Source of the DNA: Lysobacterales bacterium 63-13
Lineage (GTDB): Bacteria; Pseudomonadota; Gammaproteobacteria; Xanthomonadales; Rhodanobacteraceae
Length of the DNA: 64,000 nt
Assembly: GCA_001899855.1 (NCBI GenBank)
Contig: MKWR01000017.1
Span: 1-64,000, forward strand
Reading direction: 5' to 3'
Shown: positions 31,131 to 41,559 of the stretch, piece by piece
Layout of the letters: each line of letters starts with the position of its first letter
How positions within the stretch are numbered: position 1 is the first letter of the stretch
The notes under the pieces: generated by a model
What the model saw: only the letters and a program-made list of their open reading frames with translations
Database searches by the model: none
What the model was told of the DNA's origin: nothing
Program-made: the position numbers and the translations under genes

Positions 31131-32234
31131 ATGGACATCGGATATTTTCTCAAGCTGATGACCGAGAAAGGCGCGTCGGACATGTTCCTGACCACAGGCG
31201 CCCCGGTGAACATCAAGGTCGAGGGCAAGCTCTATCCGCTCGGCAATACCGGGCTTCCCGGCGGCATGGTCAAGAAGATCGCCTATTCGCTGATGGATGA
31301 GGGCCAGGTCCCGCTGTTCGAGAGCAAGCTGGAATTGAACATGGCCATTGCGGTCAAGGATGCCGGCCGCTTCCGCATCAACGTGTTCAAGCAGCGCGGC
31401 GAAGTCGGCATGGTCATCCGCGCGATCAAGAGCGAGATCCCGAGCATCGAACAGTTGCGCCTGCCGCAGTTGTTCAAGGAACTGATCATGGAGCCGCGCG
31501 GCCTGATCCTGGTGGTCGGTGCCACAGGTTCGGGCAAGTCGACCACGCTGGCGGCAATGATCGATCATCGCAACACGAACACTTCCGGTCACATTCTGAC
31601 GGTCGAGGATCCAATCGAATACCTTTATCGTCACAAGAAATCGGTGGTCAATCAGCGCGAGGTCGGCCTCGATACGCACAGCTATTCCGAGGCGCTGAAG
31701 AATGCGATGCGCGAGGCGCCCGATGTCATCCTGATCGGCGAGATCCGCGATGCCGAGACCATGGAGGCAGCCATCTCGTTCTCGGAAACCGGCCACCTGT
31801 GCCTGGCCACCCTGCACTCGAACAACGCCGACCAGACCCTCGAACGCATCCTCAATTTCTTCCCCGAGGCCGCGCATCGCAACATCCTCATGAACCTGGC
31901 CCTGAACCTGCGCTCGGTCATTTCGCAGCGCCTGGTCATGGGCAAGGACGGACGCCGCCTGCCCGCCGTCGAAGTACTCCTGAACACGCCACTGATCCGC
32001 GACATGATCCGGCGTGGCCAGATCCACGAGATGAAGGAAGCCATGGATCGCAGCCTGCAGGAAGGCATGCAGACCTTCGACCAGGCGCTGTACGCGCTGT
32101 ACAAGGATGGCCGCATCGAACTGGAAGAGGCATTGTCGAAAGCCGATTCACGCGACGGCCTTGCCCTCAAGATCCGCCTTGCCGAAGGCGGCGAGACGCC
32201 GATGGACGAAGGCTTCGAGGATTCACACTTCTGA
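31131..32234 (+). CDS. pilU: Type IV pilus retraction ATPase PilU
   Basis: MDIGYFLKLMTEKGASDMFLTTGAPVNIKVEGKLYPL; GATGSGKSTTLAAMIDHRN; GEIRDAETMEAAISFSETGHLCLATLHSNNA. Confidence 0.93.
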   Translation: MDIGYFLKLMTEKGASDMFLTTGAPVNIKVEGKLYPLGNTGLPGGMVKKIAYSLMDEGQVPLFESKLELNMAIAVKDAGRFRINVFKQRGEVGMVIRAIKSEIPSIEQLRLPQLFKELIMEPRGLILVVGATGSGKSTTLAAMIDHRNTNTSGHILTVEDPIEYLYRHKKSVVNQREVGLDTHSYSEALKNAMREAPDVILIGEIRDAETMEAAISFSETGHLCLATLHSNNADQTLERILNFFPEAAHRNILMNLALNLRSVISQRLVMGKDGRRLPAVEVLLNTPLIRDMIRRGQIHEMKEAMDRSLQEGMQTFDQALYALYKDGRIELEEALSKADSRDGLALKIRLAEGGETPMDEGFEDSHF

Positions 32235-32249
32235 TTGCGGTCTGGCGGC

Positions 32250-33236
32250 CTACATGGCCGCCGCAACCGGTGCCGAACGTTCGTCGGCCAGCATTTCCGC
32301 ATCCGCGTCATTGATGGCGACGGCGACGATCAGGCTGTTCATGGCCTTGATCAGCCCGGTGCCATTCTCCAGCTTCATGCCTTCGCCGATCCGCGCCAAC
32401 TCGTCGGCGAACAGCTTCAGTGCCTCCGCGTAGTCGGCATGGCCACCGCCCGCGTCACCGTGCATGGCCCAGAGTGATCGCCAATGCCGATGAAAGTGGC
32501 CGGCCAGTTGATGCACCATGCCCAGCGCGGGATGCGGCAGCGCGCCTTCGAGGACAAAGCTCAGCTGATCCTGGACTTCCCACGGCGTCATCACCGCCGG
32601 CACATTGAACGACTCCAGACGCAACTCGCCGTGGGCGCGCGGATTCGGTGGCCGCTCATTGGCCTTCCAGCCGGGGATGGCCGCGCCATGCGGTCGACCC
32701 GCCGCGATCAGGTTCCACAGGCCCGGGCCGCCGACGGAATCCGCAACGAGGTGGATGCGTGAGAGTTCGTTGGTGTTGACCACCCGATGCGGTTGCCAGG
32801 TATCGAAGATCCAGCATTCACCCTTGGCCATGTGGATCGATTCGTTGCCACAGTGAAAGCGCACTTCGGGCTGGGTCACGATGGGAACGTGGACACGCAT
32901 GTGGTCACGCCAGTAGTAGTCGATGTCGACGTGGGCAGTGACTTCGGCATTTCCCGACAAGCGCATCAAGCGGCTGCGTCCCCAGACGCCGCCAATCTCG
33001 CTCAGCACCTGGAGCAGATACGGACAGCGCTCAAGTTGCGGGGTGGGCCTCATGGCACCCTTCACCGCATCGCTTTGCGGATTGCCATCGCGGGCGATCA
33101 ATGGCACGGCGGAATTGCCCTTGAATCCCTGCGGATGGGGCCGCCATACGGACTCGCCAAGTGCGGCGATTTCCGCGGCAAGGAGTTCGGCGTCAAAGCG
33201 CAGGGGCAGTTGCAGAAAGGGAACCTGGAGCTTCAT
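32250..33236 (-). CDS. Aspartyl/asparaginyl beta-hydroxylase domain protein
   Basis: RLMRLSGNAEVTAHVDIDYYWRDHMRVHVPIVTQPEVRFHCGNESIHMAKGECWIFDTWQPHRVVN. Confidence 0.9.
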   Translation of the reverse strand: MKLQVPFLQLPLRFDAELLAAEIAALGESVWRPHPQGFKGNSAVPLIARDGNPQSDAVKGAMRPTPQLERCPYLLQVLSEIGGVWGRSRLMRLSGNAEVTAHVDIDYYWRDHMRVHVPIVTQPEVRFHCGNESIHMAKGECWIFDTWQPHRVVNTNELSRIHLVADSVGGPGLWNLIAAGRPHGAAIPGWKANERPPNPRAHGELRLESFNVPAVMTPWEVQDQLSFVLEGALPHPALGMVHQLAGHFHRHWRSLWAMHGDAGGGHADYAEALKLFADELARIGEGMKLENGTGLIKAMNSLIVAVAINDADAEMLADERSAPVAAAM

Positions 33237-33415
33237 GTGTCTGATCCAATCGGGTTTTCGACGATGCGACGCGATGAATCCGGCGCAAGGCCGGGAATCA
33301 TAGCAAGGCCGGCCAGTGCGGGCTGTATGGGCCATGCCGGTGCGGCGGATACATCGCTGGAAGGCGGCGGCAGGCATGCGACAATAGCGGTTTGCCCCGC
33401 GGAATTCACGCGTCG

Positions 33416-34066
33416 ATGATCATATCCAACCGGCACCGGTTCATTTTCTTTGCAGTCCCGAAAACCGGGACGCATTCGGTTCGCCAGGCGCTGCGCCCGT
33501 TCCTGGCGGAAGACGACATGGAACAGGTTGGCCTGTTCGTGCAGAAGCGCATTCCATTGCCGCAGCTTGGCGAACTGGGCCATGGCCATCTCAGCGTCGC
33601 GCAGGTCCGGCCGGTACTTGGCGAGGAGATCTTCGGCAGCTATTTCAAGTTTGCGTTCGTGCGCAATCCGTTTGATCGCTTCATTTCCTATTGTGCTTTC
33701 ATGAGTCGCAACAACGGGCAATTCGAGGCGAATCCGCAGGCCTTCATGCGCTTCATCATCCGTGACCGTCCACCCCTGCAACACATCCTGTTCCGGCCGC
33801 AACACGAGATGCTCTGCGACGCCGACGGACGCCTGGCCATGGATCAGCTCGGCCGCGTCGAGACCATGCAGGCCGATTACGATGCGATCTGTGCGCGGAT
33901 CGGAATTCCTTCGCTGGCGCTTGAACAGGTCAACGCCTCGCGTCATCGCCATTACGCCGAGTACTACGATGACGAACTGCGCGAGCGGGTCGCGGCCATG
34001 TATGCGCGCGACCTTGAATTGCTCGGCTACCGCTTCGAATCAGACCGCACGGTTCAAACCGGATAG
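33416..34066 (+). CDS. Sulfotransferase family 2 domain protein
   Basis: FIFFAVPKTGTHSVRQAL (5'-PSB-like loop) and FAFVRNPFDRFISYC (3'-PB-like) motifs. Confidence 0.9.
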   Translation: MIISNRHRFIFFAVPKTGTHSVRQALRPFLAEDDMEQVGLFVQKRIPLPQLGELGHGHLSVAQVRPVLGEEIFGSYFKFAFVRNPFDRFISYCAFMSRNNGQFEANPQAFMRFIIRDRPPLQHILFRPQHEMLCDADGRLAMDQLGRVETMQADYDAICARIGIPSLALEQVNASRHRHYAEYYDDELRERVAAMYARDLELLGYRFESDRTVQTG

Positions 34067-35865
34067 TTCCAACGCTCGATGTGTCGGCGCAGGATCGGAA
34101 TGGCCGGTTCGAGATATTCCCGGTATTTCTCCCAGCGCGCGACACCGCGGCGGTTGATCGGTTCGACAACCTGCTGGTAGCTCGGCGTACCGATGAAACC
34201 CCGATCCTTCGCGCGCTCGTGGAAATTGACCATGCGCTCATCCCAGTCGATGCCGATGAAATCCGCGATCCGTCGCGATTGCGCGTCGATGTCGTCGACG
34301 ACATCCTCGTAGCGCAACTCAAGCACATCCGGCGACAGCACGCCCGCCTGGTCAATCCAGAAATCAAAGGTGTCGGCGTAGCCTTGCGCGGTCGACTCGA
34401 TCGTCGCGCACATGGCAATGTAGGCCGGCGCGCGGAAGGTCTGCATGAAGTTGCTGAGGACGACATCGCAGGGATGGCGCAGGGCAAGGATGATCTTGGC
34501 CTTCGGGAAAAGTCGGACGATCAGCGGCAAGCGCATGATGTTGAGTGGATTCTTGTCGACCAGACGCAGGGTCGGATCGACCCGGGCCTGGGTCTTCACC
34601 AGATTGGCATACGTCGCGCGCAGGTGCGCGCATTGCGCGTCGTCAAGCTCGCCGAGGCCGTCGGGATAAGCGAAACCCATCTTGTGCATTTCGTCGACGA
34701 CATCCTGGATGAATGCGCGCTCGTCCATGCTGGCCAACTGCGGATGTGCATCGAGCATGGTTTCAAGCATGGTCGTGCCGGAGCGAGGAAAGCCCACCAC
34801 GAAGATCGGTGATTCTTCCGCACTTGGAGCCGTGACGGGTTTCCAGGCCGCAACCTGTTCCGCGGACAGCGGCTGGCGGATGATGCGCAAGGGATCCGCA
34901 CCCTCTTCGAAAATCTGGGGTGCGCGTTCGCGCAGTTGCGCCAGATGCAGCGCACGACCGTGGACCAGCCACATCATCGCCGCGGCAGGATCACCCAGTC
35001 GATCACATACGCGGGCCAGTTGCGACGGCAGTTGCGGATCACGACGAACCAGATCAGCGTCTACAACAAGCTTTTCGTAGAGATGACGCGCGCCTTCCAG
35101 ATCGTCGCCGCGTGCGGCCAGATCGGCGCGCAGGATCGTTGCATCGGTGCCAAGACCTACCCGGTCGAGCGCCTCCTGCGGAATCTGCTGGAGCAGCGCG
35201 CGCGATTCCGCGACGCGATTGGTCCGTTCGTAAAATGCCGCACGGCGCAGGTCGACGCGGGTGTTGTTCGGCATCATCTGTGCCGCCATCTCGAGTGCAC
35301 GCCCGGCTTCTTCGGCGCGTGTCAATCGGGTCAATGTCCAACCGAGATCGGTGAGCACCTCGACGTTGCCGGTTGCCCATCGCTCCCAGTCGACAAGCAG
35401 GCGATCGGTCTGCTCGAAATCGGCGCATTCAAAGCACGCGGCGACGGCAAGCGCACGGATTGACGGGTCTTCCGGCGCGGTCTCCAATGCCCGCAACAGA
35501 AGGCGGCGTGCTTCGCCGTAGTTTCCCTTGTCGAAGCTCAACGAACCGAGGTTGAACAGCGAGTTCGCGTCCCCGCCGTCGCGATCCAGGGCAGAGCGAA
35601 ATGCCTGCTCGGCCTTGTCGGCTTGTCCGGCCGCACGCAACACGGTGCCCAGATTCGCCCAATTCGCGGCTTGTTCCGGGGACAAGACGGTCAGGCGCTC
35701 GAAGAGCTGGATCGCTTCAATGGTCCGGTGTTGGGCATCGAGGCTCATGCCCAGGAAAAGCATGGCCACCTGGTCATCCGGTTTGGTCGCAAGTATTTCC
35801 CGGCAAAGCGTCTCGGCCAGCTTGGGGTTGCCCGATTGATAGGCTTCAAACGCACGCTGCAACAT
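34054..35865 (-). CDS. TPR-repeat sulfotransferase family protein
   Basis: N-terminal TPR repeats (NPKLAETLCREIL..., NWANLGTVLRAAGQADKAEQAFRSAL) and C-terminal sulfotransferase (IFVVGFPRSGTTMLETMLDAHPQ; ILALRHPCDVVLSNF). Confidence 0.93.
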   Translation of the reverse strand: MLQRAFEAYQSGNPKLAETLCREILATKPDDQVAMLFLGMSLDAQHRTIEAIQLFERLTVLSPEQAANWANLGTVLRAAGQADKAEQAFRSALDRDGGDANSLFNLGSLSFDKGNYGEARRLLLRALETAPEDPSIRALAVAACFECADFEQTDRLLVDWERWATGNVEVLTDLGWTLTRLTRAEEAGRALEMAAQMMPNNTRVDLRRAAFYERTNRVAESRALLQQIPQEALDRVGLGTDATILRADLAARGDDLEGARHLYEKLVVDADLVRRDPQLPSQLARVCDRLGDPAAAMMWLVHGRALHLAQLRERAPQIFEEGADPLRIIRQPLSAEQVAAWKPVTAPSAEESPIFVVGFPRSGTTMLETMLDAHPQLASMDERAFIQDVVDEMHKMGFAYPDGLGELDDAQCAHLRATYANLVKTQARVDPTLRLVDKNPLNIMRLPLIVRLFPKAKIILALRHPCDVVLSNFMQTFRAPAYIAMCATIESTAQGYADTFDFWIDQAGVLSPDVLELRYEDVVDDIDAQSRRIADFIGIDWDERMVNFHERAKDRGFIGTPSYQQVVEPINRRGVARWEKYREYLEPAIPILRRHIERWNYPV

Positions 35866-35930
35866 TGAATGGCTCCTGCATTCGGACGCTGGCCGTGCAT
35901 TACCCGCACGGCAGTACACCTTCACAATGA

Positions 35931-35967
35931 AAAGGCCGCGTGGCTTTCGCCACGCGGCCTCCTTTTA
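35931..35967 (-). terminator. Rho-independent terminator downstream of the TonB-dependent receptor
   Basis: Perfect 10-bp stem GGCCGCGTGG-CTTTCG-CCACGCGGCC followed on the minus strand by TTTT. Confidence 0.88.
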
Positions 35968-35985
35968 CACGCGTGAAACGTCAGA

Positions 35986-38862
35986 TCAGAACTTCACGCC
36001 AACACGAGCCCAGTAGTAGCGGCCGACGACGTCATAGGTACGCTCGTCGGTGTTGCCGTTGAAGCCGTACTGCCACAAGATCGGCGGCTGCTTGTCGAAG
36101 ACATTGTCCACGCCGATTTCAAAGCGCGTGTTGATGGCTTCGGCATTGTATCCAGCCGTCAGGTTGTGGAACGTCGAACCGCCGATGCGGAACGAGTTGT
36201 CGAGCGGATCGCCACCCGGAGCGATGACCTGCGAACCGTCGCCAGCGGTGGCGTAGACACCGAAGCGGGTCGGGCCGACGAAGCGCATGCGCCAGCCTGC
36301 ATCGAACGCACCCATGTTCCAGCTGATCGCACCCAATCCGCGCCAGCGTGCGTAGTTGCCATCACCGCCGGTCGAAGACGAGGTGTAGGTTCCTGCACGA
36401 TGGTAACGCGTGGTGATGTCGCCTTCGATGACTTCGGCGTCATACTTGGCGACGTAGGTCGTATCCAAGGAGACGTTGAAGTTGCCGAAGCGGGTTTCCG
36501 GCAGACGATACTTGATGCTGAAATCCACGCCGTTGGTATCGATGCGACCGATGTTCTGGGTCAGGTTGCTGACGAAGTCGATGTCGCCAGTGCCGCCGGC
36601 ACCGAGCTGACGCGAGAACAGGTTGCAGAAGCGACCGAAGGTGAAGCACTGGTCAATGATGACCTGGGTGCCGATCGCGCCGATGGTGTCGGTCAGCCTG
36701 ACCTTCCAGAAGTCCAGGGAGGTCGACAAGCCCGGCAGCCACTGCGGGTCATACACAGCGCCCCAGGTAAAGGTACGGCCCTTTTCCGGCTGCACGAACG
36801 CATTGGCACCGTACAGGGCCTGAGTCTGTGTCGTCACCTGCTCGAAGCCCGCTGCCAGGCCGGCGCAAGCCGGATTGGACAGGCGCGGATCACCCGCAAC
36901 GAGCCCATCGCATGGATCGTTGTAGGTATCGGCGCTCGGCGTGGTGCCGCCGTACAGATCGCTGATGGTCGGCGAACGGAAGACTTCCGCGATCGTGCCA
37001 CGCAGCATCAGGTCGTCGATCGGACGGTACTCGATGCCGATCTTGGAATTGGTCGTGGTGCCGAATGCCGAGTAATCCGAATAACGCGAACCCAGGGTCA
37101 CGTTGAGGGACTTGGCAAACGGAAGGTCGGCCAGGACCGGGATGAACAACTCGCCGTAGAACTCACGCACGCTGAGCTGGCCACTGGAGGGCGAACCGCA
37201 GGCGTCGGTGAAGGTCAGGCAGGTGCCCTGATTCGGATCGAGAATGGTCGAAACGAAGTCCGGCTGGAAGTACTGGTAGTCCTTGCGGTACTCGCCACCA
37301 ACCGCGAGACCGACCGCACCGGCGGGCAGATCGAAGATTTCGCCGGTGAGGTTGAACTGTGCGCTCTTCTGCGTCGAATAGCTGTGCGAACGTACGATCA
37401 GCTGGAGCTGATCGAGCTGGGCACGGGTCAAGGCGCCGGCAGCCGTCGTGGCGTCGAGGTTGAACAGGTTCAGCGGCGTGCAGTCAGCGATGGGTGCGTC
37501 CGGCGTACCGCAGGTCGGCACACCATTGTCGTCATAGAACGACGGACCGATCGCATTGGCAAAAGCCGGCAGGTAGTAGTAGCCGGTGTTGCCCGTATCC
37601 TGCGAGGTGCGCGCCCAGGTGATACCCGCATCCCACTGCCAGGTGTCGCCGAAGCTGCCGCGCAGGCCAGAGCTGAACTGGTCGGCCTGGGTTTCGAACA
37701 TGCCTTCACGATTGCCGCCGAAGGTATCGCGGATACCACCGGACGAGATATCGACGCCAAACGGGTTGTAGATGTTGTCGGCCGAAATCGGCGCACCCAA
37801 CTGGGAGACGATCAGCGGCAGCGGCGCGATGATGTAGCGCGAACGGGTCTTGTTGGTGAACGCCGTCACGTACGCTTCGATCGTGTCGGTGAGGCGGTAA
37901 TTGCCGTTGACGAACAGGCCGCCGCGTTCCTGCGGGGTCAGCTCGAGGTTGTACGGCGAATAGTTGTAGGTGTCGTTGTTGTCGCCACTACCCCTATAGC
38001 AACGGAAGTCCGCTTCCGAGCCGTGGACACGGGTAACCTGGACGTTCGTAGTGGTGCCAGGGCAGAGGACGCCAGCGGCTTCTGCGTTAACGCGAGGAAT
38101 GACGAAACGACCATCCGGGACGGAGCCGGAGCCAAGGGAAATAACCGTGCCGTAGTAGTTGTACAGGGCCGGATTGGAGAAGCTGCGGTCGCCAGCACCA
38201 ATGGCGTCCTGCTTGTTGTAGGTCGCACCGATGTTGATGCTGCCGCGGTCGCTCGAATGACCGAGGTTCATCTGGAAGCCACGACGCTCGCCGTCATCAC
38301 GATCGGAGATGCCGTAGTCGAACGATGCCGAGAGACCCTGGTAGTTCTTGCTCAGGATGAAGTTGACCACGCCGCCGATTGCGTCGGAGCCGTAGATCGC
38401 CGAGGCGCCATCCTTGAGGATGTCAATGCGCTCGACCATGTTGATCGGAATCGAGTTCACGTCCGCATAAGCAAGACGACGTCCGTCGACCAGCAACAGG
38501 GTGCGCTGTGAGCCGAGGCCGCGCAGCGAAACCGTCGAAGCACCGCTACCACCACCGTTGTTCACGGACGGGTTGGTTGCCGCGCCCGAGATTGACGGGC
38601 TTTCCTGGATCAGGTCACCGATGGTGAGCTTGCCGCTCTTCTGGATATCGGCTTTCTCGATCGAAAACACCGGGCTTGCGCTTTCGACGTCAACGCGACG
38701 AATGCGTGAACCGGTCACTACGATGGTTTCCAGCCTTTCGCTGCCCTGCTCGTTGTTGTCCTGGGCAAAAACCGGCATGGAAGTCAGACCCACGGCGGCC
38801 GTGGCACTCGCATACAGCGCGAGTCGCACAGCTTTCAAAAGCTCGTTGTTCGTTAATCTCAT
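35986..38862 (-). CDS. TonB-dependent receptor
   Basis: Signal peptide, ERLETIVVTGSRIRR, plug domain (IQKSGKLTIGDLIQESPSI...LRGLGSQRTLLLVDGRR), C-terminal YYWARVGVKF. Confidence 0.95.
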   Translation of the reverse strand: MRLTNNELLKAVRLALYASATAAVGLTSMPVFAQDNNEQGSERLETIVVTGSRIRRVDVESASPVFSIEKADIQKSGKLTIGDLIQESPSISGAATNPSVNNGGGSGASTVSLRGLGSQRTLLLVDGRRLAYADVNSIPINMVERIDILKDGASAIYGSDAIGGVVNFILSKNYQGLSASFDYGISDRDDGERRGFQMNLGHSSDRGSINIGATYNKQDAIGAGDRSFSNPALYNYYGTVISLGSGSVPDGRFVIPRVNAEAAGVLCPGTTTNVQVTRVHGSEADFRCYRGSGDNNDTYNYSPYNLELTPQERGGLFVNGNYRLTDTIEAYVTAFTNKTRSRYIIAPLPLIVSQLGAPISADNIYNPFGVDISSGGIRDTFGGNREGMFETQADQFSSGLRGSFGDTWQWDAGITWARTSQDTGNTGYYYLPAFANAIGPSFYDDNGVPTCGTPDAPIADCTPLNLFNLDATTAAGALTRAQLDQLQLIVRSHSYSTQKSAQFNLTGEIFDLPAGAVGLAVGGEYRKDYQYFQPDFVSTILDPNQGTCLTFTDACGSPSSGQLSVREFYGELFIPVLADLPFAKSLNVTLGSRYSDYSAFGTTTNSKIGIEYRPIDDLMLRGTIAEVFRSPTISDLYGGTTPSADTYNDPCDGLVAGDPRLSNPACAGLAAGFEQVTTQTQALYGANAFVQPEKGRTFTWGAVYDPQWLPGLSTSLDFWKVRLTDTIGAIGTQVIIDQCFTFGRFCNLFSRQLGAGGTGDIDFVSNLTQNIGRIDTNGVDFSIKYRLPETRFGNFNVSLDTTYVAKYDAEVIEGDITTRYHRAGTYTSSSTGGDGNYARWRGLGAISWNMGAFDAGWRMRFVGPTRFGVYATAGDGSQVIAPGGDPLDNSFRIGGSTFHNLTAGYNAEAINTRFEIGVDNVFDKQPPILWQYGFNGNTDERTYDVVGRYYWARVGVKF

Positions 38863-39299
38863 TACGCTCTCCAACGTTTTTAGAGTGGTGTTACAGGTGA
38901 CACGGATTCGGGACGTTGCGCGGAAAGGAACTATGAGGCACTCATTCCCTGCTGCTGGGTAGCCAAAAACAGACCAGATGGCTGCTGGCATTGGCGGGAT
39001 ACTAACAACATTCTCACGTTATGGGAATCCCTGATTGCGCTCTTAACAAGACCCGCAAATTCGACACTTAATTCATCATATTCAGGGACTTAGATTGCGG
39101 TCACACGATCGCCGGCCGCAGACCCGTTTGCACCGATCCGACTTCAAAGGGGGGGGGTGATGCCGACACGCGCGCGATGGCTCAGGCGCGAACTGCGCCT
39201 GCCAAGTGAAGACGGGAATCGGAAAGGGCCGCCGGCTCAAGGGCAGCGGAGTGCGCACAACAGGGCGAAGCCATGTCGAAGCCGGCAACGCGGATTGGC

Positions 39300-40352
39300 T
39301 CAGAGATCCTGCCGATACTGCACGTAGGGCATGCGCGCCTGGCTTGGATCGGCCTCGCGGGGTGCCGATGCATCAAGCTGGGCAGACCACACGTTTTGCG
39401 CGCCAACGGTGACTTCGCCGCGCCAGGGCGTGCGCCATGAGACACCCAGATCCAAGCCGCTCCAGCGACGAGTGCCGATCTGGCCGGGGACATCGATGCT
39501 GCTGATCCTGCCAACGATGCTGCCACGCAGGGGGCCGCTGGCCAGACCCAGTCCGAGTGAAGCCTGATCCAGATCGAGTCCGGAATTCGCCAGTCCGTAC
39601 CAGATTGGCGAGACCTTGGAGCGACCGATGGCAGCACTGAGATCGACGACCTTGTCCTGCCCCAGCTGCCAGACACCCCGCGCATTCACCTGCCGCGAAG
39701 AATTCAAGCGGTAATCAACCAGGCCGGGCATGTCGACAAGGGCCAGGTCAATCGGGCTGGTATTGGCCGCAAAGCCCGACAGCAACGGCAACTGCTGGTT
39801 TTCGACATTCAACCAGGACAAACCAAACGAGAGATCCGGGCCGTACCCGGACAAGGACGTCCAACCCAGACCAATGCTCGCGGCCAACGCTTCGGCCGGG
39901 GCCAACGCGTCGGCGTCAGCGAAACATGATGCGGACAGGCAACTTGCATGGGCTGCAAAACCTTGCGAAAGCGGCGAGGACGCCTCGCGACCAAGCGCCA
40001 GGTCGGCACGCAATCCATGGCCCATGCGCAAACGCAGCCCGGCCGAGAACAGATCGGTGGCATCAACGATGCGCAGATCCGAAACGCCACCAAATGACGG
40101 CGAGGGCGGCAAAGCCGGCGCACCTGCATTGCGCGACATCGCGACAATGGCGAGCAGGCGACCGTCCGGGCTGGCCCACAAGGGAACGACCTGTGTGGAA
40201 CTGCCGGCCAGCGGCGCATCCACCTCGATCGACAGCAGGTGGTCCACCAAGGGGCGCTGCGCATCGACCAGGGTCGCAGGTGCAATCTTCTGCGCGACGG
40301 CATCAACCGACAGCAGCAGGGACAACACGATGATGGCAAGGCGCGACAACAT
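39300..40352 (-). CDS. Predicted exported / outer-membrane barrel-like hypothetical protein
   Basis: MLSRLAIIVLSLLLSVDAVAQK signal peptide; alternating beta-strand pattern (LGWTSLSGYGPDLSFGLSWLNVENQQ). Confidence 0.65.
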   Translation of the reverse strand: MLSRLAIIVLSLLLSVDAVAQKIAPATLVDAQRPLVDHLLSIEVDAPLAGSSTQVVPLWASPDGRLLAIVAMSRNAGAPALPPSPSFGGVSDLRIVDATDLFSAGLRLRMGHGLRADLALGREASSPLSQGFAAHASCLSASCFADADALAPAEALAASIGLGWTSLSGYGPDLSFGLSWLNVENQQLPLLSGFAANTSPIDLALVDMPGLVDYRLNSSRQVNARGVWQLGQDKVVDLSAAIGRSKVSPIWYGLANSGLDLDQASLGLGLASGPLRGSIVGRISSIDVPGQIGTRRWSGLDLGVSWRTPWRGEVTVGAQNVWSAQLDASAPREADPSQARMPYVQYRQDL

Positions 40353-40668
40353 CTCGATCTTGGCGAATCCGGTCGGGGTGACAGGTGACTGTGGCGAGCC
40401 TCGCAAGTTCCCTGCGATCCTTGTCTGGAGCGCGGGTTTCACGGTGGCCTTCTGCCGTTGAGTTTATCCGCATTCACGGAAAATAAACAGTCTACCGGGT
40501 CTCAACTATGCACCGGTAATGCTTGAATCAACAGAAGTTTTCGATTGCCGGTCAAGGGCTTGCGATAGTGCTGGCCATGCCTCGCGCAAAGCCAGTCGAT
40601 GGGCAATTGGGCGGCTGGAACCGCTTTGCCCTCCTGGCTGGGCGATTGCCGCCGGAGCAGGAGCCCGG

Positions 40669-41559
40669 CTACTGGGCGGTTGCTGGACCAGGTGCCTGGG
40701 GGAATTTGGCGAACTGGCCGGCAAGATCGACTTCATCCAGCAGGTAGTCGCGATTGCAGAACTCGCAGGTCACCTTCAGCTTGCCCGACGCGTCAAGGCC
40801 GGCAAAAGCCTCCTCACGTCCCAGTGCTCGCAGCATGTCCAGCACACGCTTGCGCGAGCAACTGCAGCGAAAGCGCAGCGGGCGCGCGTCCTGCAGGATC
40901 ACCCCTTCTTCATGGAACAGGCGCAGCAGCAAGGTTTCGACCGGCAGATCGAGGAGCTCGTCCTCGCGCAAGGTCGCCAGCAGGTGGCACACGCGGTTCC
41001 ACGCATCGCCATCGCTTGCCGCCGCCAGTCCACCCGCTTCGGCAACCCGCTGCAGCATGATTCCGGCGCAACGACCATTGCGCTCGACCAGCATGAGGCG
41101 GGTTGGCAACTGTTCGGAACGCTCGAAATAGCCCTCGAAGGCCCCGGCCAACTGGTTTGCTTCAACCGCGACCAAGCCCTGGTAACGCGTTTCGGTTTGC
41201 GTGTTCTCGATGGTGATGGCGAGCTGGGTCCCGGGCTGGGCGAGATCCACGCGCACATCGCGCACGCCTTCCTCGACACGCGCGATGCCGCGCAGATCAC
41301 CCGCATGCGTGCATTCGGCAAACAGCAGGCGCAGCGCACCGCTGCCGCGCAGGTGAATCGACAGGCTGCCCTCGAATTTCAGGGCACCGGCAAACAGGGC
41401 GCTGGCCACCAGCGATTCGCCGAGCAGCCGGCGCAGGCTGGCCGGGTAGTCGGCGGTGGCGAGGACCTGCTGCCAGCTCGACTGGAGATGCACGACTTGC
41501 CCGCGCACGTCGGCATTCTGCAGGTGGAACGAATAGGCCTTGTCGTCATTCACATTCAT
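40669..41559 (-). CDS. hslO: Hsp33 family redox-regulated chaperone
   Basis: C-terminal CSCSRKRV...KVTCEFCNRDY (CxC/CxxC zinc redox switch). Confidence 0.95.
   Translation of the reverse strand: MNVNDDKAYSFHLQNADVRGQVVHLQSSWQQVLATADYPASLRRLLGESLVASALFAGALKFEGSLSIHLRGSGALRLLFAECTHAGDLRGIARVEEGVRDVRVDLAQPGTQLAITIENTQTETRYQGLVAVEANQLAGAFEGYFERSEQLPTRLMLVERNGRCAGIMLQRVAEAGGLAAASDGDAWNRVCHLLATLREDELLDLPVETLLLRLFHEEGVILQDARPLRFRCSCSRKRVLDMLRALGREEAFAGLDASGKLKVTCEFCNRDYLLDEVDLAGQFAKFPQAPGPATAQ

Noticed and set aside
36166-38511. 781-aa plus-strand ORF
   Set aside because: Fully antisense to the TonB-dependent receptor; no recognisable domains.
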